A DNA stretch of 64,000 bases from positions 5,084,001-5,148,000 of the forward strand of contig NZ_CP107954.1 in assembly GCF_036067295.1 (NCBI RefSeq), given 5' to 3'. The position numbers and the translations under genes are program-made. Under the pieces are notes generated by a model. That model was not told the DNA's origin. It searched no databases and saw only the letters and a list, made by a program, of their open reading frames with translations. Source of the DNA: Kribbella sp. NBC_00382 (lineage in GTDB: Bacteria > Actinomycetota > Actinomycetes > Propionibacteriales > Kribbellaceae). Below are positions 42,302 through 51,518 of the stretch, one piece after another; position 1 is the stretch's first letter, and the number at the start of each line of letters is the position of its first letter.

Positions 42302-42916
42302 TCAGGGGGAGAGCAGGGCGCGTGCCGTGGTCAGGCAGAGCCCGACGATGCCCTTGCCGGTCAGCCCCGGCCGGCCAAGAGTGAGCTGGATCGACAGCCC
42401 GTCGATCGAGGCCGAGAGCAGGGTCGCGGCCTGGTCCGGGTCGTCGGTGCTGAAGGTCCCCTGCTCGCACCCGTACCGGATGATGCCGGCCAGGATCCGG
42501 CGCGACCGGGCGTCGAGCTGCTCGTGCAGCTCGGCCACCTCGTCGTCGAGCGCGGCGTTGCTCCACACCTCGAACCAGAGCACCCAGCCCGGGTCACGTG
42601 GTCCGTTCGCGGCCGACAGCTCGACGAACTTGGTGAGCCGTTTCCACGGGTCCCGGATGCCGTGGACGGTCGCCTCGACCCGGTCGATGAAGGCGTCCTC
42701 GGACTGCTGGATCGCCCGCATCAGCAGCGCCGTCTTGGACCGGAAATAGTAGGAGACGTGACCGGCGCTCATCCCGGCGCGTTCGGCGACGTCGGTGACC
42801 CGGATGTTGGCCAGCCCTCGCTCGGCGATCAGCTGGGCGGCGGCGGTCACGATCTGCCGCTCCCGCGCGGCGCCCCGCTCCTGCCGCTTGGTCACCCCAC
42901 CGTCTGCCTCGGCCAT
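42302..42916 (-). CDS. TetR-family regulator (BetI-like C-terminal domain)
   Basis: A 204-residue TetR protein: helix-turn-helix RVTDVAERAGMSAGHVSYYFRSKTALL (about 38-64), then a ligand domain with WLWFEVW-like WVLWFEVWSNAALDDEVAELHEQ, reminiscent of BetI-type regulators of amine metabolism. ATG 42916 is divergent from the exported deiminase gene with 43 bp between starts, so one regulator site could control both. It converges on the AAA+ gene with a ten-base gap. Confidence 0.88.
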   Translation of the reverse strand: MAEADGGVTKRQERGAARERQIVTAAAQLIAERGLANIRVTDVAERAGMSAGHVSYYFRSKTALLMRAIQQSEDAFIDRVEATVHGIRDPWKRLTKFVELSAANGPRDPGWVLWFEVWSNAALDDEVAELHEQLDARSRRILAGIIRYGCEQGTFSTDDPDQAATLLSASIDGLSIQLTLGRPGLTGKGIVGLCLTTARALLSP

Positions 42917-42959
42917 GAGCGCGAGCTTAATCTGATCACCACGAAGGAGAAGAGAATCC

Positions 42960-44351
42960 ATGATGGGTCGTCGTACATTCCTCGGGACCGTCGGCTTCGG
43001 CCTGGCCCTGGGGCTGACCGGCTGCGCTGACGACAAACCAGTGTCAGGCGGCACCCCGCGTCGAACCGGCTACCGGTTGGCCGCTGAAGGGGGTCCGCAC
43101 GAGTTGACCTGGATGGCGTACGGCGCGACGCCCGGGGTTTGGGGTGAGGAAACGACCACGGCGTACGGGCGTGATCTCACCAATGCGCGGCTGGTTGCCC
43201 GGCAGGATCTCGTGCGGCTGGCGGCGACCATTTCGCGGTTCGAGCCGGTGGCGCTGCTGGTGAACTCGGCGGCGGACGAGGCGGAGGCCCGACGGTTCCT
43301 GGCGGCCATCGTGGCGGAGACGTCGCCGAAGGATCAGGTCGGCGAGGAGTTGGACGGGTCTGGGCGGGTGTACGTCGGCGACGTACCGGCTGGTGAGTTG
43401 CCGCCGATTCAGACGCATCCGCTGGATCTGGTGCGGATTCCGCTCAATGACTTGTGGGTGCGCGATACCGGGCCGGTCTTCGTCACCGATACCGCCGGCA
43501 AGCTGCACGCGGTCGACCTCAACTTCAACGGCTGGGGTCAGGAAGCCAGCGGGTTGAGTGGCTGGCGCAAGGACGCGAAGAAGGCGGCCAACGGGGTGGC
43601 TGATCAGCCGATCGGGCGGGATCGCCTGGTGGCGAAGGCGATCGCGGCGGACAGCGACGTACCGATGGTGACGACTTGGCTGACGATGGAGGGCGGTGGC
43701 CTGGAGGTCAACGGCGCCGGTCTGGGCGTCGCGACCGAGAGCTGCATCCTCAACCCCAATCGCAACCCGGGCAAGACGAAGGCGGAGGTCGAGGCCGAGC
43801 TGCGGCGGCTGTTCGGGGTCGAGCAGATGCTGTGGATGCCCGGCCGGCCAGGGCTTGAAGTCACCGATTGGCACGTCGACTTCCTCGCCCGGTTCACCTC
43901 GCCGGGAATGTTGCTCTATGCATCGGCTGAGCATGGGGAGGCCGAGGACAAGCGTGACCGCAAGGCTCTGCTCAAGGCGGTCGACAACGTCAATGCGCTG
44001 CAATGGACGGATCTGCTCGGCGGGGCCAAGAAGCTGTCGACCGCGACACTGCCGGAGCCCGATTCCGCTGAGGTCTACAAGACGTACAAGGCGCGGAATC
44101 AGGCGCTGCCCTTCACCGAGCGGAACGTGGACGACTTCAGCCAGACAGCAGCGCCCGGCTACATCGGGTACTACGAGGCGAACGACTGCATCGTGATGGG
44201 CCAGTACGGCGACAACGCCACCGACGCGGAGGCGTTCGACACCATCTCGAAGCAGTACCCCGACAAGATCGTCGTACAGATCACCACCGACGGCCTCTGC
44301 GCAGGCGGCGGCACCATCCACTGCGCCACCCAACAACAACCGAAGGTCTAG
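42960..44351 (+). CDS. Exported agmatine deiminase-family lipoprotein
   Basis: A 463-residue protein with a twin-arginine-like lipoprotein signal (GRRTFLGTVGFGLALGLTGC, lipobox cysteine about 22), then the agmatine deiminase/PAD_porph fold: LNDLWVRDTGP (about 163), MEGGGLEVNGAG (about 243), DWHVDF (about 301) and the nucleophile cysteine in AGGGTIHCATQ (about 455). It carries a roughly 70-residue insertion before the last motif compared with the cytoplasmic enzyme. Probably it deiminates agmatine or arginine-containing peptides at the cell surface. AAGGAGAAG precedes the ATG. It ends convergently on gabD, both stops lying within one CTAG. Confidence 0.87.
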   Translation: MMGRRTFLGTVGFGLALGLTGCADDKPVSGGTPRRTGYRLAAEGGPHELTWMAYGATPGVWGEETTTAYGRDLTNARLVARQDLVRLAATISRFEPVALLVNSAADEAEARRFLAAIVAETSPKDQVGEELDGSGRVYVGDVPAGELPPIQTHPLDLVRIPLNDLWVRDTGPVFVTDTAGKLHAVDLNFNGWGQEASGLSGWRKDAKKAANGVADQPIGRDRLVAKAIAADSDVPMVTTWLTMEGGGLEVNGAGLGVATESCILNPNRNPGKTKAEVEAELRRLFGVEQMLWMPGRPGLEVTDWHVDFLARFTSPGMLLYASAEHGEAEDKRDRKALLKAVDNVNALQWTDLLGGAKKLSTATLPEPDSAEVYKTYKARNQALPFTERNVDDFSQTAAPGYIGYYEANDCIVMGQYGDNATDAEAFDTISKQYPDKIVVQITTDGLCAGGGTIHCATQQQPKV

Positions 44352-45697
44352 GTCCAGTCGACCGAGAAGAACTGGGTTTCCTGGAATTCGCGGAGGCCGT
44401 CTCGGGCGCCTTCGCGGCCGAGGCCGCTTTGTTTGAAGCCGCCGAAGGGGGCGGCTGGGTCGGAGACGACGCCGCGGTTGACGCCGACCATGCCGGCTTC
44501 GATCGACTCCGCGATTCGGAGGGCGTCCTGGAGGCGGCCGGCGTAGACGTAGGCGGCCAGGCCGTACTCGGAATCGTTGACCTGGGCAAGCATTTCCTGC
44601 TCGTCGCGCCAGCTGATCACCGGCGCGACCGGGCCGAAGATCTCCTCGCGGACGATCCGGAAGCCTGGCTCGACATCGACGAGCAGCGTGGCGGGGTAGT
44701 ACCAGCCGTCGGCCGGTACCGGGCCGGTGTTGGTGATGCGGGCGCCATCCGCGACGGCGTCGTCGACGAGTCCGCTCACTCCGGCGACGGCTTTCGCGCT
44801 GATCAGCGGAGCCACCTCGAGCTTGTCGATCGCTGCGCCGAATCGAGCCACGAAGTCATCGAGGACATCCTCGTGGACGAAGAAGCGGTTGGCCGCGGTG
44901 CAGGCCTGGCCGCCGTTGCGGAACTTCGCGATCATCGCGCCACTGACGGCAGCGTCGAGGTCCGCGTCGGCGGTGACGACGAAGGGGGCGTTGCCGCCGA
45001 GTTCCATGCTGGTGTTGAGAACGCGGTCGGCCGCCCGCCTGAGCAGGGTGTGGCCGACCCGGGTCGAGCCGGTGAAGGAGAGCTTGCGGATCCGGTCGTC
45101 CTCCAGCCAGGTGGTGACAACCTCGGCGGGCGAGTCAGTCGTGACGACGTTGACCACGCCTTTGGGTACGCCGGCCGCGGTCAGCAGATCGGCGATCGCC
45201 AGCGCTGTCAGCGGAGTCTCGGAGGCTGGTTTGAGTACGACCGTGCAGCCGGCGGCGAGGGCTGGGGCGATCTTGCGCGTCGCCATCGCGGCCGGGAAGT
45301 TCCACGGCGTGACGAGGGCTGCGATGCCGACCGGCTGGTGGGTCACGATCGTGCGGGTGCCGCCTGCGGGGGAGGAGCCGTAGCCGCCGTCGGTCCGGAC
45401 GGCCTCTTCGGAGAACCAGCGGAAGAACTCGGCGGAGTACGCGACCTCGGCTCGCGCGTCCGCTTCGGACTTACCATTCTCAGCCGTGATCAGACCGGCC
45501 AGGTGGTCGGTGTCAGCGATGATGAATTCGTAGGCCTTTCGTAGTACCTCCGCCCGGACGCGTGGTGCCGTGGAGGCCCAGTCGGGGAAGGCCTTTGCGG
45601 CGGCGTCGACGGCTGCGGTCGCATCGGCGGCGTTACCGTTCGGCACCTCGGCGATGACCGCCTCGGTCGCCGGGTTGTAGACGGCAAAGGACGTCAC
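44348..45697 (-). CDS. gabD: Aldehyde dehydrogenase, succinate-semialdehyde type
   Basis: A 449-residue NAD(P)-dependent aldehyde dehydrogenase: TPWNFPAAM, SFTGSTRVG (cofactor loop, about 210), the general base in MELGGNAP (about 230) and nucleophile cysteine in GGQACTAAN (about 263). Linked to gabT by a GTGA overlap, it most likely oxidises succinate semialdehyde to succinate. Because no other aldehyde dehydrogenase is in the window, it may also oxidise 4-aminobutanal from the putrescine aminotransferase step. Confidence 0.92.
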   Translation of the reverse strand: MTSFAVYNPATEAVIAEVPNGNAADATAAVDAAAKAFPDWASTAPRVRAEVLRKAYEFIIADTDHLAGLITAENGKSEADARAEVAYSAEFFRWFSEEAVRTDGGYGSSPAGGTRTIVTHQPVGIAALVTPWNFPAAMATRKIAPALAAGCTVVLKPASETPLTALAIADLLTAAGVPKGVVNVVTTDSPAEVVTTWLEDDRIRKLSFTGSTRVGHTLLRRAADRVLNTSMELGGNAPFVVTADADLDAAVSGAMIAKFRNGGQACTAANRFFVHEDVLDDFVARFGAAIDKLEVAPLISAKAVAGVSGLVDDAVADGARITNTGPVPADGWYYPATLLVDVEPGFRIVREEIFGPVAPVISWRDEQEMLAQVNDSEYGLAAYVYAGRLQDALRIAESIEAGMVGVNRGVVSDPAAPFGGFKQSGLGREGARDGLREFQETQFFSVDWT

Positions 45698-47040
45698 CGG
45701 GACTCCTCCAGGATGGTGTCGAGGAGGTCGAGGCCCTCGGTCAGCAGGTGATCGGGGATCGACAGCGGCGGCAGGAAGCGCAGTACGTTGCCGAACGTCC
45801 CGCAGGTCAGCACGATCAGGCCCTTGGCATGTGCCGCGGCGGCGACCCGGCGGGTCAGATCGGCGTCGGGCTCGGTCGTCCCCGGTACGACGAGTTCGAC
45901 CGCGAGCATCGCGCCCCGCCCTCGGACGTCGCCGATCCGGTCGTCGGCCGCCTGCGTTGCGCTGAGACGCTTGGTCATCAGCTCGCCGATGGCACGAGCG
46001 CGGTCCACCAGCCCCTCGGTCTCGATCAGCTCGATGACGGCAAGGGCGGCCGCGCAGGCGAGCGGGTTGCCGCCGTAGGTCCCGCCGAGGCCACCGACGT
46101 GAGGAGCGTCCATGATCTCGGCGCGACCGGTCACGGCCGACAACGGCAGCCCGCCCGCGATGCCCTTCGCGGTCACGATCAGGTCGGGTACGACCCCCTC
46201 GTGTTCACACGCGAACAGGTCGCCGGTCCGGGCGAACCCGGTCTGTACCTCATCGGCCACGAACACCACGTCGTGGTCCCGGCACCACGCCGCAAGTGCT
46301 GGCAGGAAACCAGCTGCCGGTACGACGAAGCCGCCCTCGCCCTGGATCGGCTCGATCACCACGGCCGCGAGGTTCTCGCTGCCGACCTGCTTCTCGATCA
46401 CCTCGATCGCCCGCCGCGCCGCTGCCGGACCGTCAACGCCCTGATCGCGGAAGGGGTACGACATCGGAGCGCGGTAGACCTCGCCGGCGAAGGGGCCGAA
46501 GCCACTCTTGTACGGCTGGTTCTTCGCGGTCATCGCCATCGTCAGGTTGGTCCGGCCGTGGTAAGCGTGATTGAAGGCGACGACGGCCTGCTTGCCGGTG
46601 TACGCGCGGGCGATCTTCACCGCGTTCTCGACTGCTTCCGCGCCGGAGTTGAACAGGGCCGTCCGCTTGGCGTGGTCGCCGGGGGTGATCCGGTTGAGCG
46701 CTTCGGCGACGCGGATATAGCCGTCGTACGGGGTGACCATGAAACACGTGTGGGTGAAGGCGGCCAGCTGGTCCTGGACGGCGTCGACGAGGGCGGGCGC
46801 GCTGTTGCCGACCGTGGTGACGGCGATGCCGGAGCCGAAGTCGATCAGGGAGTTGCCGTCCACGTCGACCACGACGCCGCCGCCTGCTGCGGCGGCGTAG
46901 ACGGGCATTATCGTGCCGATGCCCTTGGCGACGGAGGCGGCCTTCCGGGTCTGCAGCTCGAGGGAGCGAGGGCCGGGGATGGCCGTGAGCAGGCGACGTT
47001 CCTGGGGGAGCGAGGGGCCCCCGGTGGGTAGGTTCGGCAT
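45694..47040 (-). CDS. gabT: 4-aminobutyrate-2-oxoglutarate transaminase
   Basis: A 448-residue class III aminotransferase converting GABA and 2-oxoglutarate to succinate semialdehyde and glutamate. It shows FGSGIAVTTVGNSAPALVDAV, FNSGAEAVENAVKIARAYTG, HAYHGRTNLTMAMTAK, VVFVADEVQTGFARTG and the PLP lysine in VTAKGIAGGLPLS (about 291). These follow actinobacterial GabT closely. I start at ATG 47040 after GTGGGAAAC. It forms an operon with gabD and is divergent from the PucR regulator, with an inverted repeat between. Confidence 0.94.
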   Translation of the reverse strand: MPNLPTGGPSLPQERRLLTAIPGPRSLELQTRKAASVAKGIGTIMPVYAAAAGGGVVVDVDGNSLIDFGSGIAVTTVGNSAPALVDAVQDQLAAFTHTCFMVTPYDGYIRVAEALNRITPGDHAKRTALFNSGAEAVENAVKIARAYTGKQAVVAFNHAYHGRTNLTMAMTAKNQPYKSGFGPFAGEVYRAPMSYPFRDQGVDGPAAARRAIEVIEKQVGSENLAAVVIEPIQGEGGFVVPAAGFLPALAAWCRDHDVVFVADEVQTGFARTGDLFACEHEGVVPDLIVTAKGIAGGLPLSAVTGRAEIMDAPHVGGLGGTYGGNPLACAAALAVIELIETEGLVDRARAIGELMTKRLSATQAADDRIGDVRGRGAMLAVELVVPGTTEPDADLTRRVAAAAHAKGLIVLTCGTFGNVLRFLPPLSIPDHLLTEGLDLLDTILEESR

Positions 47041-47086
47041 GTTTCCCACGGTGCGGCCTGGAGTGGCTGGGAAGCGATGGCATATC

Positions 47087-47114
47087 TGCACAATCTGCGC
47101 CGCCTGATTGTGCA
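47087..47114. promoter_or_regulatory. Candidate PucR operator between gabT and pucR
   Basis: Nine-base perfect arms TGCACAATC (47087-47095) and GATTGTGCA (47106-47114) with a ten-base gap lie in the 86-bp divergent region. The right arm ends 12 bp before the PucR start. It is the obvious site for PucR to control both directions. Confidence 0.6.
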
Positions 47115-47126
47115 AAACTGTCGAGT

Positions 47127-48623
47127 GTGATCCCGCTGACCGCAGTACTAGCCGAGCAAGGCCTGGACCTGAAGGAGGTCCACGTTCCCCGGCCGGAGGC
47201 GCCGGTGCGGTGGGTGGCGACCAGTGAGCTAGTCGATCCCACTCCGTTCTTAGAGGGCGGGGAGCTGCTGCTGACCACAGGGCTGGCGACGGCGGGCTGG
47301 CGGAGTCAATGGAGCTCGTACGTCGGCAGGCTCCGGGACGCCGGAATCGCCGGACTCGGGATCGGGACCGGGCTGACCCATCGGACACCGCCGCGAGGGC
47401 TGATCCGGGCGTGCGAGGAACTGGGCGTCAACCTCATCGAGGTGCCCCGGCTGACGGCGTTCGTGGCGATCAGCCGGCGTACGGCCGGACTGCTGGAGCA
47501 AGCCGAAGAACGCGCGGCCCGCACCGCTCTCGACCTCCAACGCCGGCTGACCGCCGCCGCTGCCGGCCCCTCGCCCTCAGAGGCGATCCTCCAACAACTC
47601 GCCAAGGCAACCAGTGGCGTCGCCTGCTTGTTCACGCCGGCCGGTCAGCTGGTGACCGGGGTGCCCGCCGAGCTCGATCTGAAGGAGATTCGCGAACAAC
47701 TGAAGGCGATCCGCTCCCAAGGCATGCACGCCGCCCTGACCCTGAGCGAACCCGGACAGGTCATCATCATCCAGCCGATCGGCCTGAACCAACGCCCGGA
47801 CAGCTATCTGGTCACAGCCACAACGAGCCGCCCCACCGAACCACAGCGCCGAGCCGTCGGTACCGCCGCCGCTCTGCTCGCCCTCGTCTCGGAGCAACAG
47901 CGCCAGCAACTCGAAGACCACCGCCGCATCGCAGCCCGGGCCTTCGACCTACTAATGACCGGCGACCACCGCACCGCGCAATTGCTGCTCGATCGCGACG
48001 AGTTCCCGGCCAAGCTCCAGGTCCTCGCCGCGAGCGGCTCACCCGAGGCCGTCGACGACGCCATCACCCTGGCGGAGGCGGCAACTCCTGCCGCGAGACC
48101 CCACGGCGGCGGCGACGCCGACGCTCGCGGGACTCTGGCCGCTCGAGTGGGCGGCGACCTCTTCGTCGTCGCCCCGGTCAGGGCCGCGAACTCCATCGCC
48201 TCCGCGCTGGCCGACTTGGGCCTGGCCGTCGGCATCGGCGACTCCGCAGGCCCCGGTGAGCTCGCCGGGAGCCGCGCGACCGCAGTACAGGCTCTTGCTC
48301 GGACGTCTGCGGCAAGACCTGTCGTTCGGTGGAACCGGATCGTTCACGAAGGCCTCACCGGTTTGGTCGACCAGACGACGGCGGCAGCCTTCTCGGCGTC
48401 GTACCTAGGCATCCTGACCGCAGAGCAACTCGAAACTCTGCGGTCCTACCTACGCCACCACGGCTCCCATCTGAAGACTGCCGAGGACTTGGGGCTTCAC
48501 CGCAACACGGTCCGGAACCGGCTGGCTCAGATCGAGCACCAGCTAGGCGACTCCCTGGACGATCCGGACGTCAGAATGACCGCCTGGTTCGCCCTCCAGG
48601 CGGTGGGTGATCAGCACTTGTAG
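47127..48623 (+). CDS. PucR-family transcriptional regulator of gabTD
   Basis: A 498-residue regulator with the N-terminal PucR domain (about 1-125; WVATSELVDPTPFLEGGELLLTTG), a central GGDEF-like CdaR region and a C-terminal PucR helix-turn-helix (about 430-490; LRHHGSHLKTAEDLGLHRNTVRNRLAQIE). Family members activate nitrogen and GABA catabolism genes. The GTG start at 47127 has no ribosome site, so a leaderless mRNA is possible. Divergent placement from gabT makes gabTD the likely target, GABA or succinate semialdehyde the likely signal. Confidence 0.9.
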   Translation: MIPLTAVLAEQGLDLKEVHVPRPEAPVRWVATSELVDPTPFLEGGELLLTTGLATAGWRSQWSSYVGRLRDAGIAGLGIGTGLTHRTPPRGLIRACEELGVNLIEVPRLTAFVAISRRTAGLLEQAEERAARTALDLQRRLTAAAAGPSPSEAILQQLAKATSGVACLFTPAGQLVTGVPAELDLKEIREQLKAIRSQGMHAALTLSEPGQVIIIQPIGLNQRPDSYLVTATTSRPTEPQRRAVGTAAALLALVSEQQRQQLEDHRRIAARAFDLLMTGDHRTAQLLLDRDEFPAKLQVLAASGSPEAVDDAITLAEAATPAARPHGGGDADARGTLAARVGGDLFVVAPVRAANSIASALADLGLAVGIGDSAGPGELAGSRATAVQALARTSAARPVVRWNRIVHEGLTGLVDQTTAAAFSASYLGILTAEQLETLRSYLRHHGSHLKTAEDLGLHRNTVRNRLAQIEHQLGDSLDDPDVRMTAWFALQAVGDQHL

Positions 48624-49636
48624 ACGACCGCCGTCATCCGGCCGTCGAGGTTTTCGTAGCCGCCCGCGGTCCACGGGGCGTTGCGGTTGAAGATGTGGGT
48701 CAGCATGGTGCCTTCGGGAAAGGTCAGCTTGGTGCCGTTGCTTCTGACCAGGATCGACGGGTAGTGGTCGATGAAGTCGTCGCCTGCGGTGACGGCGTCG
48801 CCGGAGCTGTTGACGTCGGCCACAGCGTCCTCGAGCCGTGCGACGAGAGTGCCGTGAGTGTTCCAGATGAACCCGGTGGAGTAGATCCCTTGGCCCACCT
48901 GACCGCCGATCCAGCTGCCCTCGATGTCCCGGACGGTGACGCCGTCCTGATGGGTTCCGCGGAGCCGGATCGGCCGGCTGTTCCAGGAGTTCCAGACGTA
49001 GTTCGAGAACTTCGACGTGTCCGGGGTGCCCGCTGACCCGATCATCCGGCCCTCGTCGGAGATGTCGGCGACGGAAACCGTCGTGAAGCCCTTCGGTACG
49101 GGAGGCAGTTGCGGTTGCCCGCCGGCCGGCCAGACGAAGGAGCGGGTGGCGAAGTGGCCCTCATCGGCCCAGGCGATACCGATGATGTCCTGGCGGGCGT
49201 TCATCCCGGTGAGCGCGAAGATGTCCAGGCCTTCGGGCACTTGGAGGATCCGGTACGAGTCGGTCTTGATCGAGTAGATCCAGTAGTCGGTACCGGCCTG
49301 GTTGCCGGTGCTGCCGAGGACGAAGCCGCCGGCTATCGCCGAGCCGGACGACTCGCTGTCGGGTTGCGTCCCGAGCCAGCGCGGTACGCCGTCCACCCAG
49401 AGCACTGCCTGAGCCGACTGACGTCCTTGCCGCGGGGCGTGCCCGAGGATGTACCGCCCGGACGGATCGGCGCCCTTGACGATGCTTACGCCGGGCTCGG
49501 TGTCGGCGGGCAGCGGGAGAACGGTCTTGACACATGCGCTCGGCCCGGCTGCCGTGGCGGCAGAGGACTGTGCGGCGGGGAGTGCGGTGACGAGAAGTGC
49601 GGTGGTGGCGCAGAGCGCGGCCAACTGTCGGATCAT
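48611..49636 (-). CDS. Secreted protein of unknown function
   Basis: A 341-residue protein with a Sec signal peptide (IRQLAALCATTALLVTALPAAQSSAATA). The mature part is beta-rich with repeated units such as SGRYILGHAPR, GSAIAGGFVLGS, ISDEGRMIGSAG and GSWIGGQVGQG, a spacing that recalls HAF-type or propeller-like extracellular repeats, though I cannot name the family. Two cysteines (near residue 37 of the precursor and the last residue) could form a disulphide closing the fold. ATG 49636 follows GGGGGGC. Convergent overlap with pucR is 13 bp. Confidence 0.7.
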   Translation of the reverse strand: MIRQLAALCATTALLVTALPAAQSSAATAAGPSACVKTVLPLPADTEPGVSIVKGADPSGRYILGHAPRQGRQSAQAVLWVDGVPRWLGTQPDSESSGSAIAGGFVLGSTGNQAGTDYWIYSIKTDSYRILQVPEGLDIFALTGMNARQDIIGIAWADEGHFATRSFVWPAGGQPQLPPVPKGFTTVSVADISDEGRMIGSAGTPDTSKFSNYVWNSWNSRPIRLRGTHQDGVTVRDIEGSWIGGQVGQGIYSTGFIWNTHGTLVARLEDAVADVNSSGDAVTAGDDFIDHYPSILVRSNGTKLTFPEGTMLTHIFNRNAPWTAGGYENLDGRMTAVVYKC

Positions 49637-49716
49637 GTGAGCCCCCCAGACGAAATGACGAACGACGCCAGAGGTTCCCATCCGGCCGGGTCGACCTGCC
49701 AGGCCTTTCACCAAGG

Positions 49717-49764
49717 TTGCAGGTTGCTGCAATGCGGGGTTTGGCAAAGGCCGGGACCTAGACT
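49717..49764 (+). promoter_or_regulatory. Possible promoter region of the antiporter gene
   Basis: TTGCAG-N4-CTGCAA (49717-49732) is a short inverted repeat, and TAGACT (49759-49764) is a -10-like hexamer only eight bases before the GTG start, which would give a leaderless message. No clear -35 box stands at a suitable distance, so this is tentative. Confidence 0.3.
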
Positions 49765-49772
49765 CCCGTTGC

Positions 49773-51488
49773 GTGGAGCATCAGTTTCTGCTTGTGGCGG
49801 GTGCCGGGCTGGCGATCATGATCACGGCGTCGGTGTTCGCGCGGCGTACCGGCGTAGCGGCGCCGTTGTTGCTGGTGGGGCTCGGGATCGCGGCGAGCTA
49901 TCTGCCCGGTACGCCGGCCATCCACATCGAGCCCGAGTTCATCCTGGCGGGCGTGCTGCCGCCGCTGTTGTACGCCTCGGCCGTCCAGTTGCCGGTACTC
50001 GACGTACGGCGGAATCTCGCGTTGATCAGCTGGCAGTCAGTCGTCATGGTGATCGTCTCGGCGTTGACCATCGGCGCCTTGGTACACGCGGTATTCCCGG
50101 GGATCTCGTTCGCGCTGGCGACGGCGCTCGGTGCCGTGGTGAGTCCGACCGATGCGGTCGCGGCGACGGCGATCGGGCACCGGATCGGGCTGCCACCGCG
50201 GCTGATGACGGTGCTGGAGGGGGAGAGCCTGGTCAACGACGCTTCCGCGCTCGTCGTCCTCAGGACTGCGATCGCCGCGCTCAGCGCCTCGGCCGGCTTC
50301 AGCTTCGGCGATACGGCGCTCGACTTCGGCTGGGCGGTGGTCGGGGCAGTCGTGATCGGGTTCCTGGTCGGGTGGGTGACTGCGTTGCTGCGCCAGCGCC
50401 TCGACGATCCGGTGCTCAACACAACGATCTCCTTCGCGGTCCCTTTCCTCGCGTACTTCCCAGCTGAGGAGGCCCACGCTTCCGGCGTACTGGCCGTGGT
50501 GATGGCAGGGCTGGTGACCGGCGCAGTGGGCAGCAAGCGGTTCAGCGCTCGCGATCGGCAGACGCAGGCAACCACCTGGACGACGATCAACTTCATCCTC
50601 GAGAGCGCCGTTTTCCTTGCCATGGGCTACCAATTGCCCGAACTCGTCGACGCCGCCCGGGCCGAGACCACCACCGGCGAGATCACCGGCCTCGTACTGC
50701 TCGTGGTCGGGCTGTTGATCGTCCTCAGGTTCGTCGGCCTGGTCTGGCCGGCATTGCGCGAGCGGTTCGGCCGGCCTGACCGCAACGAGAAGGCCCGCGT
50801 CCAGCTCGGCCAGTTCGAGGAGAAGCTGGACTCGATGACTCCGGCCGGCGAGCGAGAGGAGAACCGGCTGGCGTGGGCGCGTCGCCGGCTCGCTCGTGGC
50901 CGGGCGGATGTGGAGTTCGAGGAGCGGGAGCCGATCACCGTCCGCGGCTTCGCCGTTGTGGGCTGGGCGGGCATGCGTGGCGTTGTGACGGTCGCCGCCG
51001 TCCAGACGATTCCGGCCGGTACGCCGCAAGTCGACACCGTGGTCCTCGCGGCGTTCCTGATCGCCCTCATCACGCTGGTGCTCTTCGGCCTGACGCTGCC
51101 GATGGTGATCGCGCGGATGAGCTTCGCCGCCGAGAGCGCGGAGGACAAGCGTGACTCGGTCCAGTCGCTGCTGCGGCGGGTCGGCGAGGACGCGATCGAC
51201 ACGCTCGGTCCGCTGGAGGAGCAGACCATCGGCGGCGAGCCGCTCGACCCGGAACTGGTCACCACGATGAAGGACCGGATCGTGCCCGGCATCGTCTCCG
51301 GGAGCAGCCAGTTGCGGGCTACCAGACCCGACTCCCTCGAGCAGATGATGATCGTCCAGCGCCGCTACCTCGACGCGATGCGCGACGCCCTCGGCGCCGA
51401 ACGCAGCATCGGTGCCTACAGCTCCGCGACGTACCGCCAGGTCGAGTCCCTACTAGACGCCATCGAGCAACGCTTCGGAACCCGCTAA
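49773..51488 (+). CDS. CPA1-family Na+/H+ antiporter
   Basis: A 571-residue membrane protein with about 12 helices and the CPA1 ion-site motifs SPTDAVAATA (about 123) and LEGESLVNDASALV (about 150). A cytoplasmic C-terminal tail of about 170 residues follows, including a charged segment (RPDRNEKARVQLGQFEEKLDSM) inserted before the last helices. It exchanges sodium (or potassium) for protons for pH and salt homeostasis. The GTG start has no ribosome site. Confidence 0.9.
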   Translation: MEHQFLLVAGAGLAIMITASVFARRTGVAAPLLLVGLGIAASYLPGTPAIHIEPEFILAGVLPPLLYASAVQLPVLDVRRNLALISWQSVVMVIVSALTIGALVHAVFPGISFALATALGAVVSPTDAVAATAIGHRIGLPPRLMTVLEGESLVNDASALVVLRTAIAALSASAGFSFGDTALDFGWAVVGAVVIGFLVGWVTALLRQRLDDPVLNTTISFAVPFLAYFPAEEAHASGVLAVVMAGLVTGAVGSKRFSARDRQTQATTWTTINFILESAVFLAMGYQLPELVDAARAETTTGEITGLVLLVVGLLIVLRFVGLVWPALRERFGRPDRNEKARVQLGQFEEKLDSMTPAGEREENRLAWARRRLARGRADVEFEEREPITVRGFAVVGWAGMRGVVTVAAVQTIPAGTPQVDTVVLAAFLIALITLVLFGLTLPMVIARMSFAAESAEDKRDSVQSLLRRVGEDAIDTLGPLEEQTIGGEPLDPELVTTMKDRIVPGIVSGSSQLRATRPDSLEQMMIVQRRYLDAMRDALGAERSIGAYSSATYRQVESLLDAIEQRFGTR

Positions 51489-51518
51489 CCGCCTCGAACC
51501 GTCAACGGCCTCGGAACG

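Noticed and set aside
45694..47388. Longer gabT start near 47388
   Set aside because: It would run through the divergent pucR gene; homology to GabT starts only after ATG 47040.
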